Notes under the pieces: generated by a model
What the model was told of the DNA's origin: nothing
Seen by the model: the letters and a program-made list of their open reading frames with translations, nothing else
Database searches by the model: none
Shown here: positions 54,426-64,000 of the stretch, piece after piece
How the letters are laid out: each line of letters begins with the position of its first letter
Numbering within the stretch: position 1 is the stretch's first letter
Translations under genes and position numbers: made by a program
Source: Acanthochlamys bracteata
Lineage: Eukaryota; Streptophyta; Magnoliopsida; Pandanales; Velloziaceae
DNA: 64,000 nucleotides
NCBI GenBank assembly: GCA_019914995.1
Contig: CM034136.1
Location: 3,115,270-3,179,269, forward strand
Direction: 5' to 3'

Positions 54426-56581
54426 AATGCCATACAAAAATAAACAAGAATTTATGAAAATAAAGGCATAAAAACTCGTTCATTAAATACCGTTGGATAT
54501 AGAGAATGTTCCAAATTCTAATTACGATAGGGCACCCCATCCTTAGAGGCACCTATGAAGCACCCTCTAGAATGTTCTAAATTCAATCTCCACTGTTAGA
54601 TATGAAGAACTATATGTCAGAATTCTTATGACAAACTTTCAGCTCAATTGGATCACAAGTCGATCTTAATTCGGTATCTTGATCAAGAAGATAGATAAAA
54701 TAAAAACTACAAAACATGGAGGTCGATTTTTCGAGCAAAAAGGAAAAACTAAATTTTCTCATTTGTGTTTTAATTTAGATAGTTTAGGTACATATCACCG
54801 ATAATAATTAAGGGAACATTTTGTAAGTGTTTGGGAAATAAAATTTTTTTAAAATAAGATTATTTGATTTTTTGGAAAACGAGTTTAACTATTTTAGTCT
54901 AAAACCTTATACATATAAAATTTGCGACTTATAATTTTTTATTTTTTAAAATAAAAGAATTTTATAAAATATTATAAAAAAATTATTGAAAAATATGAAG
55001 TATTTATTTGGAGTGATAAGCATTTCCAAAACTAATGCAAATCGTCCTCTAAGATTTTATAAATATGTTATACATACAATTTAAATTATATTGCAGTTCA
55101 AATCTACCACTTAACTGGAGATAGTTTGGGATTGCTTCAATAAGGTATATTTCAAAAGTGAAGTATTTATATAAATTATAGGTTTAAAATGAAAAATAAT
55201 GTATTAATATTGAAAGTACGAGGCCAATTATCGGTCAACTAGTAGCGGTAAATTTAAAAATGTAACATAAGTAGCATGTAAAAAAATTTCTGATATGTAA
55301 ACGAACGTACAACTTTAGCGGCAAGAGATGATATTTTCTTTTAATTTATTATTTTTGCTTCATTAATAATAACTTAAAGCTGTAATGTATTAAGTCTTGT
55401 AAATATAGGTTTATCAAATAACTTGTAAAGTAATTTAATTGTATTCTTTTGCATAAAATGGTGGAGTTTACGAATATATTATTTCAAAATAACAGTGAGT
55501 CTTAATTTGTTAATTACAATTAATTATGTGTATAAAATATCTTGCTAGTTATTTACATTAATTATATCTTAATTTGTTAATTATATTATTTATATATAAT
55601 TATTAATCATAATTGACTGTAAAATATCTTGCTAGTTATTTTATATCCACTTCCATTTTATCAAGAATTTCGCTAACAAATTCATATGTGATTATATTAA
55701 ACAATTAAAGCAAAAGTGCCATTATTGCCAAACTGTCAACACTGCACTGTGGTGCCCAATATTATTAATGTTATTACTGCTTAAATAAAGGAAAACTGAC
55801 ATTGTAGCATCAATGATATGAACCAAACGAACCAATAAAATTCGTCCACTGCAGTACTGGCTAACCATCTACGTAATTAGTTAGGCACCAAAAAACAATC
55901 CTCCAAAGATGAAGTTGTCCCTTTCTTAGTGGCTATCTAGCCTACTGTTATTAATAACTCATCAACATTCATATGTAAAACTGTGTTCTTTAATCAAAGC
56001 TTTGATTCTAAATTTCTAATCTTCATTGTTTACTACGCACAATGCATTGCAACACTGAACTCAAACAGAAAGCCATGATGCTTAGATGCTTTATCATATA
56101 GAATATAGTAATTAGCAGGAACCTTGCATCTCTACCCAAATGTCAAGCACCAAGGATAAATGCCAGATTGATAATATAATACTCAAGTACCATGACTAAA
56201 GAATAAATCAACCAGATCTCCCTAGATCAACATAAACATGATCTATCTCTTTGATCAAATACTGTTTTACTGAGTCGATTAATTAATTTCTCATCTGAAA
56301 AAGCTTATACCCATCGATCATTACATTGAAGAAATCAAAGACACGTGCTCCAGCGGTCTCCAAAATCCCAGACCCCATACACAGCAGCAATGCTGGAGGA
56401 AAAACATCAACCAAAAAAAAAAAAAAATCTCCAGATTACATTGATCCACTACGACTCTACTTCAACTGAAACCATTCCCTACTTTCGCTCAGTTCTCTCT
56501 CTCCATATTCAAAAACTTTCTTCTTATCTTCTTTTTCATTTTTAAAAGATGTTTGGAGAATCACCAAAATCTTGGTCATGA
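54426..56581. other. Intergenic, AT-rich
   Basis: No gene seen. 54830-55020 and 55360-55640 are extremely AT-rich, the latter with repeated TTAATTATAT and ATATCTTGCTAGTTA blocks. The final ~250 bases are probably the 3' UTR of the minus-strand FLZ gene. Confidence 0.45.
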
Positions 56582-57121
56582 TCAGTAAGCAAACCCACCG
56601 GCGGCAGTAGTCTTGTTAGCGCCGGTTTTACTACGATGGCGAGCAGAAGCAGAGGCTGTGCAGTTCTCTCTCGTCAGCACGCTCTCTTCCTCCATGACTA
56701 TGTGCTTGCACCTACACTCCACGCTGCAGAACGCTCTATCACCTCTGCACGACACAAACCAAATCAAGCACTTCTTTGTGAATCAAACTTATACCAACTT
56801 ATTATGCTAAATTACTATCTTCATATTCTACATGAAAACTGTTTGTGAGCTATAGTAATCAAAAGCTAGAGATAAGCTAGAGAGTGCAACGAACTCTATA
56901 TGTATTAGAAAGTAATCTAACTACCTGTAGATATAGATGTCCTTCCCATGGGACAAGCTTTTGTGGCAAAGAAAGCAAGAATCCAAGAAAGAAGTAGTAC
57001 GAGGCAAGAGAGGAGGAGGTGAAGAAAGAAGGGAAGCTTTGCTTAGTATCATGGAAGAAGAAGAGTATCTCTGCTGCTGTTGCTTGTGTTGAGTCTCCAA
57101 CAGAACTCCCAAACCTGCCAT
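56582..57121 (-). CDS. FCS-like zinc finger (FLZ, DUF581) protein
   Basis: Exon 1 is 57121-56925 and exon 2 is 56744-56582, with a GT-AG intron of 180 bp inside an Arg codon (AG|A) in the middle of the zinc finger. The product is 119 aa. Residues 46-85 form the FLZ domain: FLDSCFLC, then GKDIYIYRGDRAFCS and ECRCKHIVMEEE. Predicted zinc ligands are C49, C52, C72 and C76 (C-x2-C-x19-C-x3-C), with the name-giving FCS at 71-73. The N-terminal part is Gln- and Ser-rich; the C-terminus is basic and Ala/Thr-rich. FLZ proteins are plant-specific adaptors that bind the SnRK1 kinase and act in sugar, energy and ABA signalling. Intron position and size match the family. Confidence 0.93.
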
Positions 57122-57217
57122 CTTTGATATATATCTTACCTTCTTTAGTCCCTACTGAAAGAAAGAGAAGTAATGAGTTGAAGGAGCTGAGTTCTTTTCC
57201 CTTCTTCTTTGGCTTTG

Positions 57218-57224
57218 TTTTATA
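57218..57224 (-). promoter_or_regulatory. TATA box of FLZ gene
   Basis: The minus strand reads TATAAAA 97 bp upstream of the FLZ start codon, within a region otherwise rich in GAA/CTT runs. Confidence 0.6.
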
Positions 57225-57229
57225 GTAAC

Positions 57230-59660
57230 GAAGGTAGAGAGATCGAAGGGAGTGGTATGTTGTTCCTCAGGAAGAGAAGTTCGAATAATGGGGATTGTGA
57301 ACTTGTTTTTGATTTTGTTTGTTTTGGTTACTCTTTCCCTGCAATTATTGTTGTACTACTATAGCTCCTACCTGTGAATTATTTGCATTTTAAGTTGCGG
57401 CATTAGACTTGGAATAAGATGTTATTTATACATTTTTTAGACAATAATATTTTAATTGCTGAAAGAGCCAGCTTTTTGGGAAAATGACTGATCAGTTTTA
57501 ATATTTTGCGTCATGATGTTCTGGAAGAGCCAATTTTTTTACATAGTCCCTTGTTGCGAAATTAATGATTATTATATGAAATATTAGTTCAATTTTGAGT
57601 AAATTTTGAGTATATATAACTTCACGAATATTGTGAAACAAAACTACATATATTTAGAATTCTTTCCAAATTAATTAATAATAAAAAATAAGTTCAAATA
57701 TTTATAACTATCATATTAAAATTACTAATAAATAATATGAGACTAAATTTTTTTAAAATATGCCTTCTAATATAGAAGCTTTATTTTTTTGAAGTGAAAT
57801 AGATTATTTGCTTCTAAACAAAATACATTATTTGTTCTGAAATAAAATAAATTATTGTTCTGAATGAATCCGATTAATTGTTCTGAAATGTAAAATGCCA
57901 CTATCTTAAATGAAGTATACTATTTGGTATGAAATGAAATAGGCTATATGCATTGAAATGAAATGAAACATGAAAGTCCTAAAAATAGATAAACGATTTG
58001 TTTTGAAACAAGTTGGATCATTAAGTAAAATAAAGTGGGCGACTTGATGGATTCAACTTTGTATCATATAACGAATTTAGCATTATTTCAAAACCAATTG
58101 ACAATAGAAAGAATGAGCTAAAATTTTTATAAATATTATTTCAGAACTATTATTATGCAATACGAAATTAAAATATTGTAATATATATATATATATATAC
58201 TTCTTGGTGTTCAGTCAAGCAACTCAAATTTGAATTTGAAAATTTTCTTGCAGGAAACAGTAGAAGAACCTGTAATTTGAAGACCAACAGCCTAGTATCT
58301 ACCCTTAATGCTAGAAGATCCTAATGTTCTGAGACTGTTTTCCGTAGTAGCAGTATAATGGGAACCTTTGATCAAAGAAAACAATAACAATATCAAATTA
58401 TTGGTATATGCTAATTAGAAATCATACAACTACAGAACTACTCCTTAAGTAAATACAACTACCAAGCTACTCCTTTAAGTATAACATGCATGATCATAAA
58501 AGTTTCCAGTAAATTAACATGGTACTGAAAGAAACCTTGTTATAAATAATAGAAAAATAATTAATTCGTGATATACTTTTTGAATGAAAGAAGTGACTAT
58601 TAAAAGTGGTCCAGTAAATGAGGAATCAGCAATTAACAGATGCATGCATGCTCAGTTGTCTTCATTTGTGTGAGATGGGGACGACATGCCTCAAGTAAGA
58701 TGGTTGATAACTTGATATGGACAGGAAGAAGAAAATCATAAGAAAGAAAACAGTGGGGCAAACAGAAATAGTCACAGCTTGTGTGTCTGATGGTGAGAGG
58801 TTATGTGCCCTTTTCATGTATTCCATGACTCATCCCTGCTTGGATAATGATTGGCAGTTGTGTTTCTTGTTAATTTCAATTGCTGCTCTCGTGAAAGTTC
58901 TTCGGTTTTGGATCTAAGACGAATTCTTATTATAACGATTACTGTTATAATAGTTGTAATAGTCTGTACATATGATGTGTTAAGATGATAGTCACATGCA
59001 TAGTATATGGAGACTATAAGATATATACTACATATATGATCTTCACTAATTGAAATTTACCGACTAACTAAATTTCATTGGTGAATGTTACAAATATCAG
59101 CCGAAAATACTTAGTAAACTTTTGCAATTTTTCAACGACAGAAAATCTATCTATAGATAGGCTAAACTATCGACTAACAATATGTAATTAGTCATTAATC
59201 AATTTTACATATTGAATTAACATCTTTTGTCGGCACACTTTCCAACTGCATCTAGAACTGCGCCAGTAAGGTATATCAATTATCGACTGATTTATGTACA
59301 GTTAGTACATTCTATAGAACAAAGATAATTCAGTTGGTAAGTTAGAATTATATCTGTTCCAAATGCACTGGTTTTTAAAGTTTTTTCTCTCAAGCTCTGG
59401 AAGCTATGCTTTTGCTGACTGAGTTTAGAATTGCGTCGGTAAAAGTATAGCAGTTGCCTGCTTATTTTCATATACTCGGTAAAAGTTATTGATGGTTACA
59501 ATTTTGGTCGATAATTTGAATTAAATTTGGCTGAACACACTTACTTTCTAGATTTTTTGTTCTTCGGAACGTGAAAGCTATTTTTTTGCTGAATGATGTA
59601 CAAATTCTTTAGTAACATATATCATACTGACTGATTTGTATGTAATTGATAACTCTTACA
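57230..59660. other. Intergenic
   Basis: FLZ upstream region, then AT-rich sequence. 57790-58020 has irregular repeats of TTGTTCTGAAATGAAAT-like units. 59040-59640 contains repeated CCGACTAA and GTCGGTAA motifs resembling subterminal sequence of CACTA-type transposons, but no ends were found. No gene seen. Confidence 0.45.
58179..58199. repeat. (TA)n microsatellite
   Basis: About ten TA dinucleotides in a row. Confidence 0.9.
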
Positions 59661-60083
59661 TACAGATGCAAATACAAGCGGGCCGAATCGGGCAAACCTA
59701 ACTCAGCTCGCTTCCCACATTCGGACCGGTTCGGTCTAGCCCGGTTATATTTTTTATGATTCAGCTTCATTTATCTATTTTTATTTTTTTATTTTATATA
59801 ATAAATAAATAATAATAATTTAAAAATAATTTTAAATTAAATTAATTTTTATTATTTATTTATAAAATAAAATAAATAATAAATATTTATTATTATTAAT
59901 AAATAATTTTTTATTAATAATTGATTTGATTAACTGTCAATATTGACTAGATCAACAGGTCGTCGTTAATCTATCAACGTGCACACTAACCAGACGAATA
60001 TGCCATTTGATGGGTTGATAATATCGGGCTATTTGACCGGATCACGGGGCGTGCATTTAGCCCTATCCGAATTTGCATCTCTA
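59661..60083. mobile_element. Non-autonomous hAT element, family B
   Basis: The 423-bp element starts TACAGATGCAAATAC and the complement of its end reads TAGAGATGCAAATTC. The flanks CTCTTACA and TTCTTACC share TCTTAC (6 of 8). It has GC-rich subterminal motifs (GGGCCGAATCGGGC, CGGACCGG), an AT-rich middle, and GATCAACAGGTCG. Confidence 0.75.
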
Positions 60084-60147
60084 TTCTTACCTATTAAGGT
60101 ACTTTTAATAGGTAACTCGAAATTATCTGTAGGTAACTTCAAATTAA

Positions 60148-60392
60148 AACGTTTAGGAGTGCTTATGAAATAAATTTTTTAAGATGAAAAATATTTTTAT
60201 TTTTTCTAAAAAATAAGCTCTTATTTTTTTATTTTTAAAAAAATAATAAAAATATATAATAAAAAAATCTTATTATGTAGAATTTTTTTATATTTTTTAA
60301 ATTTTCAATAATTTTTTTAAATATTTATAAAATATATATTAGAAAATGAAGAATTGAAGAATACCGTACGAGAAATGTAATCCCAAACAGAC
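60148..60392. mobile_element. Tourist-like MITE with TAA target duplication
   Basis: The 245-bp segment starts AACGTTTAGGAGTGC and the complement of its end reads GTCTGTTTGGGATTAC. TAA flanks both sides (60145-60147 and 60393-60395). Its interior resembles the 17481-17741 element in order: AATAAAAA-ATC, AATTTTT, AAATTTT, AATATTTATAAAATAT, GAAAA-TGAA. Confidence 0.6.
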
Positions 60393-60479
60393 TAATTCGG
60401 GTCTCGAACGCACTGATTTTCTAAGGTTATTTTCTTGATTTGTTGTTCACCGCTCCACTGTGCAAAAGCTAGTTCTTAT

Positions 60480-60840
60480 GCTGATTCTTGATTTGTTGTT
60501 GCGCTGCTACAGCCAGCAATCGCTCTGCAGCTACAGCGCGAGAGCTCGCGGTCCCTAGCTCACCGCCACTCCGCACGCCAGAGACGCTCTCCACCGTTGC
60601 TACCGCGCCACAACCCTATCCACTGTGCCAACTGAGCGACGAAAATCTGGCGCAATTTCGAATCTGGCTACAAGCTTAAATCTCCTTTCGTTGGTGTCGC
60701 CGTTCTAGACACAATCATCTACGTGCTCGTTGCTGCTGGAATTCACCGGCAGGAAGCCATTACCTTCAGCTATTTGTGAGATCATCCATGTAGCAGGTGG
60801 GTCCCATCTAGCTGGTAAACTGAGATGCCTAGTTTTTTTG
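60480..60840 (+). other. GC-rich island, possible leader or exon remnant
   Basis: Composition jumps well above the neighbours. The frame 60488-60679 is open for 63 codons but shows no domain, only Ala/Thr/Ser/Arg-rich sequence. It may be a promoter or first exon of an unrecognised gene, or a captured fragment. Confidence 0.25.
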
Positions 60841-61348
60841 CAAACTTTGATCGTACTGCATGTGTGTATAAAATGGAATAAGATTAATTTGTGATAAGGG
60901 TGAATCCGATGAATTTAGAAAAAAAGACAATTGGTCTTACTACAACGCATACAAAATTTGTTGATCGATGGATGAATGTAATTATGTTATTGTGAAGATA
61001 TAATGAATCTTTACATGTTAGTATTTAGGATTTTTTGTTGACATTAAGATATAATGAATACAAACTTTGTATATAGGTGCTTCCTATTAATTTATCTTTA
61101 TAGCGTCATTAAAATTTAATAGAAGACGACTTTCGCTACTACAATAAAAGAAAAAAAATGCTGATTGGAGACTCATGATTTTAATGGCTCTAGTAATGAT
61201 AAGTGCTTTTCTTAATTTACTTATTATTTACTATTTATTGTATCTCACACTAGACCTCAAAGTAGGGTACATTGATACATAAACGCACACCAAATTCCAG
61301 TGAACTTTGGTAGAAGCTGGAATAAATCACCTTGAGCAAGGGGATTTA

Positions 61349-61599
61349 GGGGACATTTGGTGAGCTTTTGAAGTGCTTATCATTCCAAATATATACTTCG
61401 TGATTCTTAATAAACTTTTTGTAGTATTTTATAGTTTTTTTTAGATTTTAAAAAGCACAGAAAGAATATATGTCGTAAACTTTTTATCTCTATAATCTTT
61501 TTTTGAGATCAACAAAAACTAAGCTTGTTTTTCGAAAATTTTTTAAAATGTCTTTCATTTTAGAAAATCTGCATTTCATAAGCATTACCAAACGTCCAC
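61349..61599. mobile_element. Tourist-like MITE with TTA target duplication
   Basis: The 251-bp element starts GGGGACATTTGGTGAGC and the complement of its end reads GTGGACGTTTGGTAATGC, matching at 11 of the first 13 positions. TTA flanks both sides (61346-61348 and 61600-61602). The subterminal motif AAGTGCTTAT is mirrored by CATAAGCATT. No coding capacity. Confidence 0.78.
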
Positions 61600-61602
61600 T
61601 TA

Positions 61603-62207
61603 GAAGATGATGAGACAAGCAGTAGCAATGAATAGTTGTGGAGGTAGCTTGCGACGCGATTGCCGGTAGAGAACAACAATGGCAAACTTAGGGTTTTGCT
61701 CGAACGGGATTGCAACCCAATCCAATGTAATGAAAGTAAGCAATAGCGCGAGGAGGGTGAGGAGAAGGTTCCTGGACCATTCATTAGCAAGGGTCACTAA
61801 AAAATTGGCCGGATCTAGACTTGTGGATAGAGGCACTCGTGATTGGCTGACATGACGGCAGTAGGGACAGCAGAATTGGAGAGAAAAACGTCAAAAGAGG
61901 ACCAATGATGGAAGTTAAATCGTGTGTGGGAAGAAACGCAAATGCTCGCACGGCCGCAAAAGATAAGTCTTTGTAGAAAGAGAACAAGAAAAAAAATAAT
62001 AAAGGGAAGAGAAAGAAGGAAATCATGAAGTTAGTATTTGGGTTTGTACTAATATGAGTAAGTTCAACCATCCGGTACAAACTTCAATTAGACTGAGATT
62101 CAAGAGGACGGTGCAGTTTAAGCCTCACTTGCAAGTCCAGATTGATTTGGGATTGCACTCAGGCTCAGCTCTAATAATCATATAAAAAATTTGGGTATAG
62201 CTAGCAC
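61603..62207. other. Intergenic
   Basis: Two overlapping minus-strand frames (61600-61836 and 61784-62080) encode Leu/Phe/Ser-rich peptides with membrane-like stretches. I recognise no family, and they probably do not encode protein. Confidence 0.35.
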
Positions 62208-62671
62208 TATAGGTGAAAATATGTGTCGGGCTAAACGGACAGGCCCATGGTCCGAGGCTTGGTCCGTTCAGCTCGGTGAACAGTGACAGGACCGGACCGA
62301 TCCGGTCCTACAGACAGTATCGAGCTGACATTGTCGACCCGCCTGCCCGATTACTATCAACATTGGCCGAACAACTTGATCGTTGATCAGATCAATTTTT
62401 AATTAAAAAATATTTTTAAATAATAAAAAAAATAAATTTTAATAAAAAAATTTAATATTTATTTTTATCTTAATAATATTTTTAAAAAATTATTTTTTAA
62501 ATTTATTATTAATTTATTATAGAAAATTAAAAATTAAACTTAGTAAATGGACCGGATCGGGCTATGAAAACGAAATCGGGCCGAACCTACCTAACCTGTG
62601 TATTGGAATCGGGCTGGGCCAGCCTAGGCCGGTCTATTCATTTGGCCAGCCTGTTCATATTTGTACCTCTA
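62208..62671. mobile_element. Non-autonomous hAT element, family B, inverted
   Basis: The 464-bp element starts TATAGGTGAAAATATG and the complement of its end reads TAGAGGTACAAATATG (13 of 16 match). The flanks GCTAGCAC and ACTAGCAT share CTAGCA (6 of 8). Internally GATCGTTGATCAGATCAA is the complement of the GATCAAC block of the other two copies, so it lies in the opposite orientation. Confidence 0.78.
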
Positions 62672-64000
62672 ACTAGCATACACTAGTCAGCCTAATGAAA
62701 AAAAATTTCACTTACCAAAATTATTCATAACAAAAAGTTGGAATATTATAGATAATTACTATGAGAACATGGGAGCCATAGGTGGCAATTTGCTCTCCAC
62801 TTACGAATTTTTCCTAAGTTGTTATCATTACATTAGGCTAGAATCAGTAGCTTCCCCGTTTTGCTTAAGATGGATGTATATGTCCTTCTGTCTTGAAAAT
62901 AAGTCATGTTGCATAGTATCTGTTGAATTATGTCCGTAATTTGTGTAGAAATGGAATGAAAAGCATAATCTCAATTCATTAAGTGATACATGCTACAACA
63001 TTAAAAATAGCTACGTGGAATCTTGACATTTGAAATTTTGATTTTCAACGTTCAGTTAACAAAAGGTTTCCTGCATCTTGGTTGAGTAGTAATTCACAAT
63101 AAGGTCATGGTAGCCATAGGAAAGCAAAAGTTTCCTCAGAAGTGCTTGTCTTTTCCCTTTGTACATTTATTCAATGCCAAAAAGTTAATGCAGGTCTAGA
63201 AAACAAATTGTATGTTCTTAAAGAGTATTATTTACTCTTTGATGCATCCTGCCAACAATTTGAAACTTATGATCCTTTTCTCTAGGTAATTTTCTTTTCT
63301 ATAGAACTGTTTTATGGATGCTATGAGAATTTATAGCGAAAGAAAGAATTTCTACATTTTGTAAATATTTTAACAATTCAACAGCTTCTGTTGGCTGCCA
63401 TAATGTAACAGGTCACTGATGATGCTGACCACCGAGTTGTCGATAGGGCTACTGTTACTAGATTTTGCAGCGAGTGGAAACAGCTAATAAAATATCCACA
63501 GCTGTTGTTATTGCACATGATGAGGTGATTAGTAAAATATGAATCCTTCAAATTAATTTGCTCTAAATTACATCTCAATGATTGTGATTCTAAATATCGC
63601 AGATAACACCACCTAGTAATGGGCTAGAACAAAAGATTCTAGGGTGAAAGGGAGCTGACATGCAAATGATGTAAATAAGCAGCACATAAAGGAGGATGTA
63701 TCAAATGCTGAAATAATAATATTATGGAGTCTCCCTTGGAGATTGATTTCAGCATATGTACAAATGGTAAACTCATTGTAATTGGCCTGAGGTTTGTCTT
63801 GAGCGCGAAACCAATCTCCAAGGGAGACTCCATAATATGTTGAAGTAATCCTTCACAGACCATAAATCAGCTGTTAATGAGGATTGGCTGTTTTATAAAA
63901 GTAGGTTGATCAGGTAGCAAGGTGCCCTATAACTTGCATTAGACAATGCTTCAAGAGAAATAAAAACAACCACATAAATAAATACTTTTCATTAATAAAA
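62672..64000. other. Intergenic to window end
   Basis: No gene identified. A plus-strand stretch near 63410-63530 (after a TTTTTGTAACAG-like acceptor at ~63410) reads TDDADHRVVDRATVTRFCSE and might be an exon, but I do not recognise it. A strong hairpin lies at 63719-63838. Confidence 0.35.
63719..63838. repeat. Near-perfect hairpin, 32-bp arms
   Basis: ATTATGGAGTCTCCCTTGG (left) and its exact complement (right) are part of a perfect 27-bp inverted repeat, 63719-63745 against 63812-63838. After one mismatch the pairing continues 4 bp further inward, to 63750 and 63807. The loop is 56 nt. The geometry fits a plant miRNA-like fold-back or a snap-back insertion. Confidence 0.85.

Noticed and set aside
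56613-56848. Plus-strand frames opposite the FLZ gene
   Set aside because: They are antisense shadows of FLZ exon 2 and its intron.
63781-63800. Resemblance of the hairpin loop (GGCCTGAGGTTTGTC) to miR2111
   Set aside because: Only about 10 bases agree, and it lies in the loop and not in a paired arm.
1-64000. tRNA, rRNA or snoRNA genes
   Set aside because: No cloverleaf with a GTTCRA-type B box and matching acceptor stem was seen by eye. A covariance-model scan would be needed to exclude small RNAs.

Overview
This window reads as nuclear DNA of a flowering plant. The evidence is GT-AG introns, long AT-rich non-coding stretches, plant-specific gene families (LEA_3/SAG21, FLZ/FCS-like zinc finger, DUF538, PYR/PYL/RCAR, a plant-type SEC15B) and plant transposon types (hAT, PIF/Harbinger, Tourist-like MITEs, MULE, Ty3/gypsy). 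The species cannot be named from the sequence. I found no prokaryotic operon, CRISPR array, rRNA or convincing tRNA.

Layout. 0-13 kb is gene-poor. It holds Mutator-like transposase debris (0-1.75 kb), a ~3.6 kb stretch bounded by inverted ~230 bp repeats (4.1-7.8 kb), a hAT element with a perfect 8-bp target duplication (8.2-9.0 kb) and one frameshifted exon of an ABA receptor (PYL) gene at 10.0-10.2 kb. At 13.5-14.1 kb lies an intact two-exon LEA5/SAG21-type gene with a TATA box, a GCC box and an ABRE-like core upstream. 14.3-24.7 kb is intergenic, with two Tourist-like MITEs and a poly(A)-tailed segment. A DUF538 gene sits on the minus strand at 24.7-25.25 kb. 26.4-32.1 kb is a decayed PIF/Harbinger element with both a Myb/SANT-like gene and a DDE transposase gene. 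Its right end lies about 0.4 kb upstream of the intronless SEC15B exocyst gene (32.6-35.0 kb).

The next gene is an LC8-type dynein light chain (37.15-45.61 kb) whose three small exons span 8.5 kb because intron 2 is ~8.0 kb. From 45.8 to 50.2 kb there are two MITEs and two hAT elements. A broken Ty3/gypsy pol lies on the minus strand at 52.2-54.4 kb. A two-exon FLZ zinc-finger gene is on the minus strand at 56.6-57.1 kb. The right end (59.6-64 kb) has two more hAT elements, two more MITEs and a near-perfect 32-bp hairpin at 63.7 kb.

The five confident host genes (LEA5, DUF538, SEC15B, dynein light chain, FLZ) have no evident shared pathway. LEA5 and FLZ families are stress- or sugar/energy-linked, SEC15B serves exocytosis, and LC8 is a hub dimerisation protein. 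The strongest structural observations are two non-autonomous hAT families with intact target-site duplications, a set of Tourist-like MITEs alongside a possible autonomous relative, and stop codons at conserved Trp positions in the dead Harbinger gene that suggest methylation-driven decay. I did not find a convincing new biological system.
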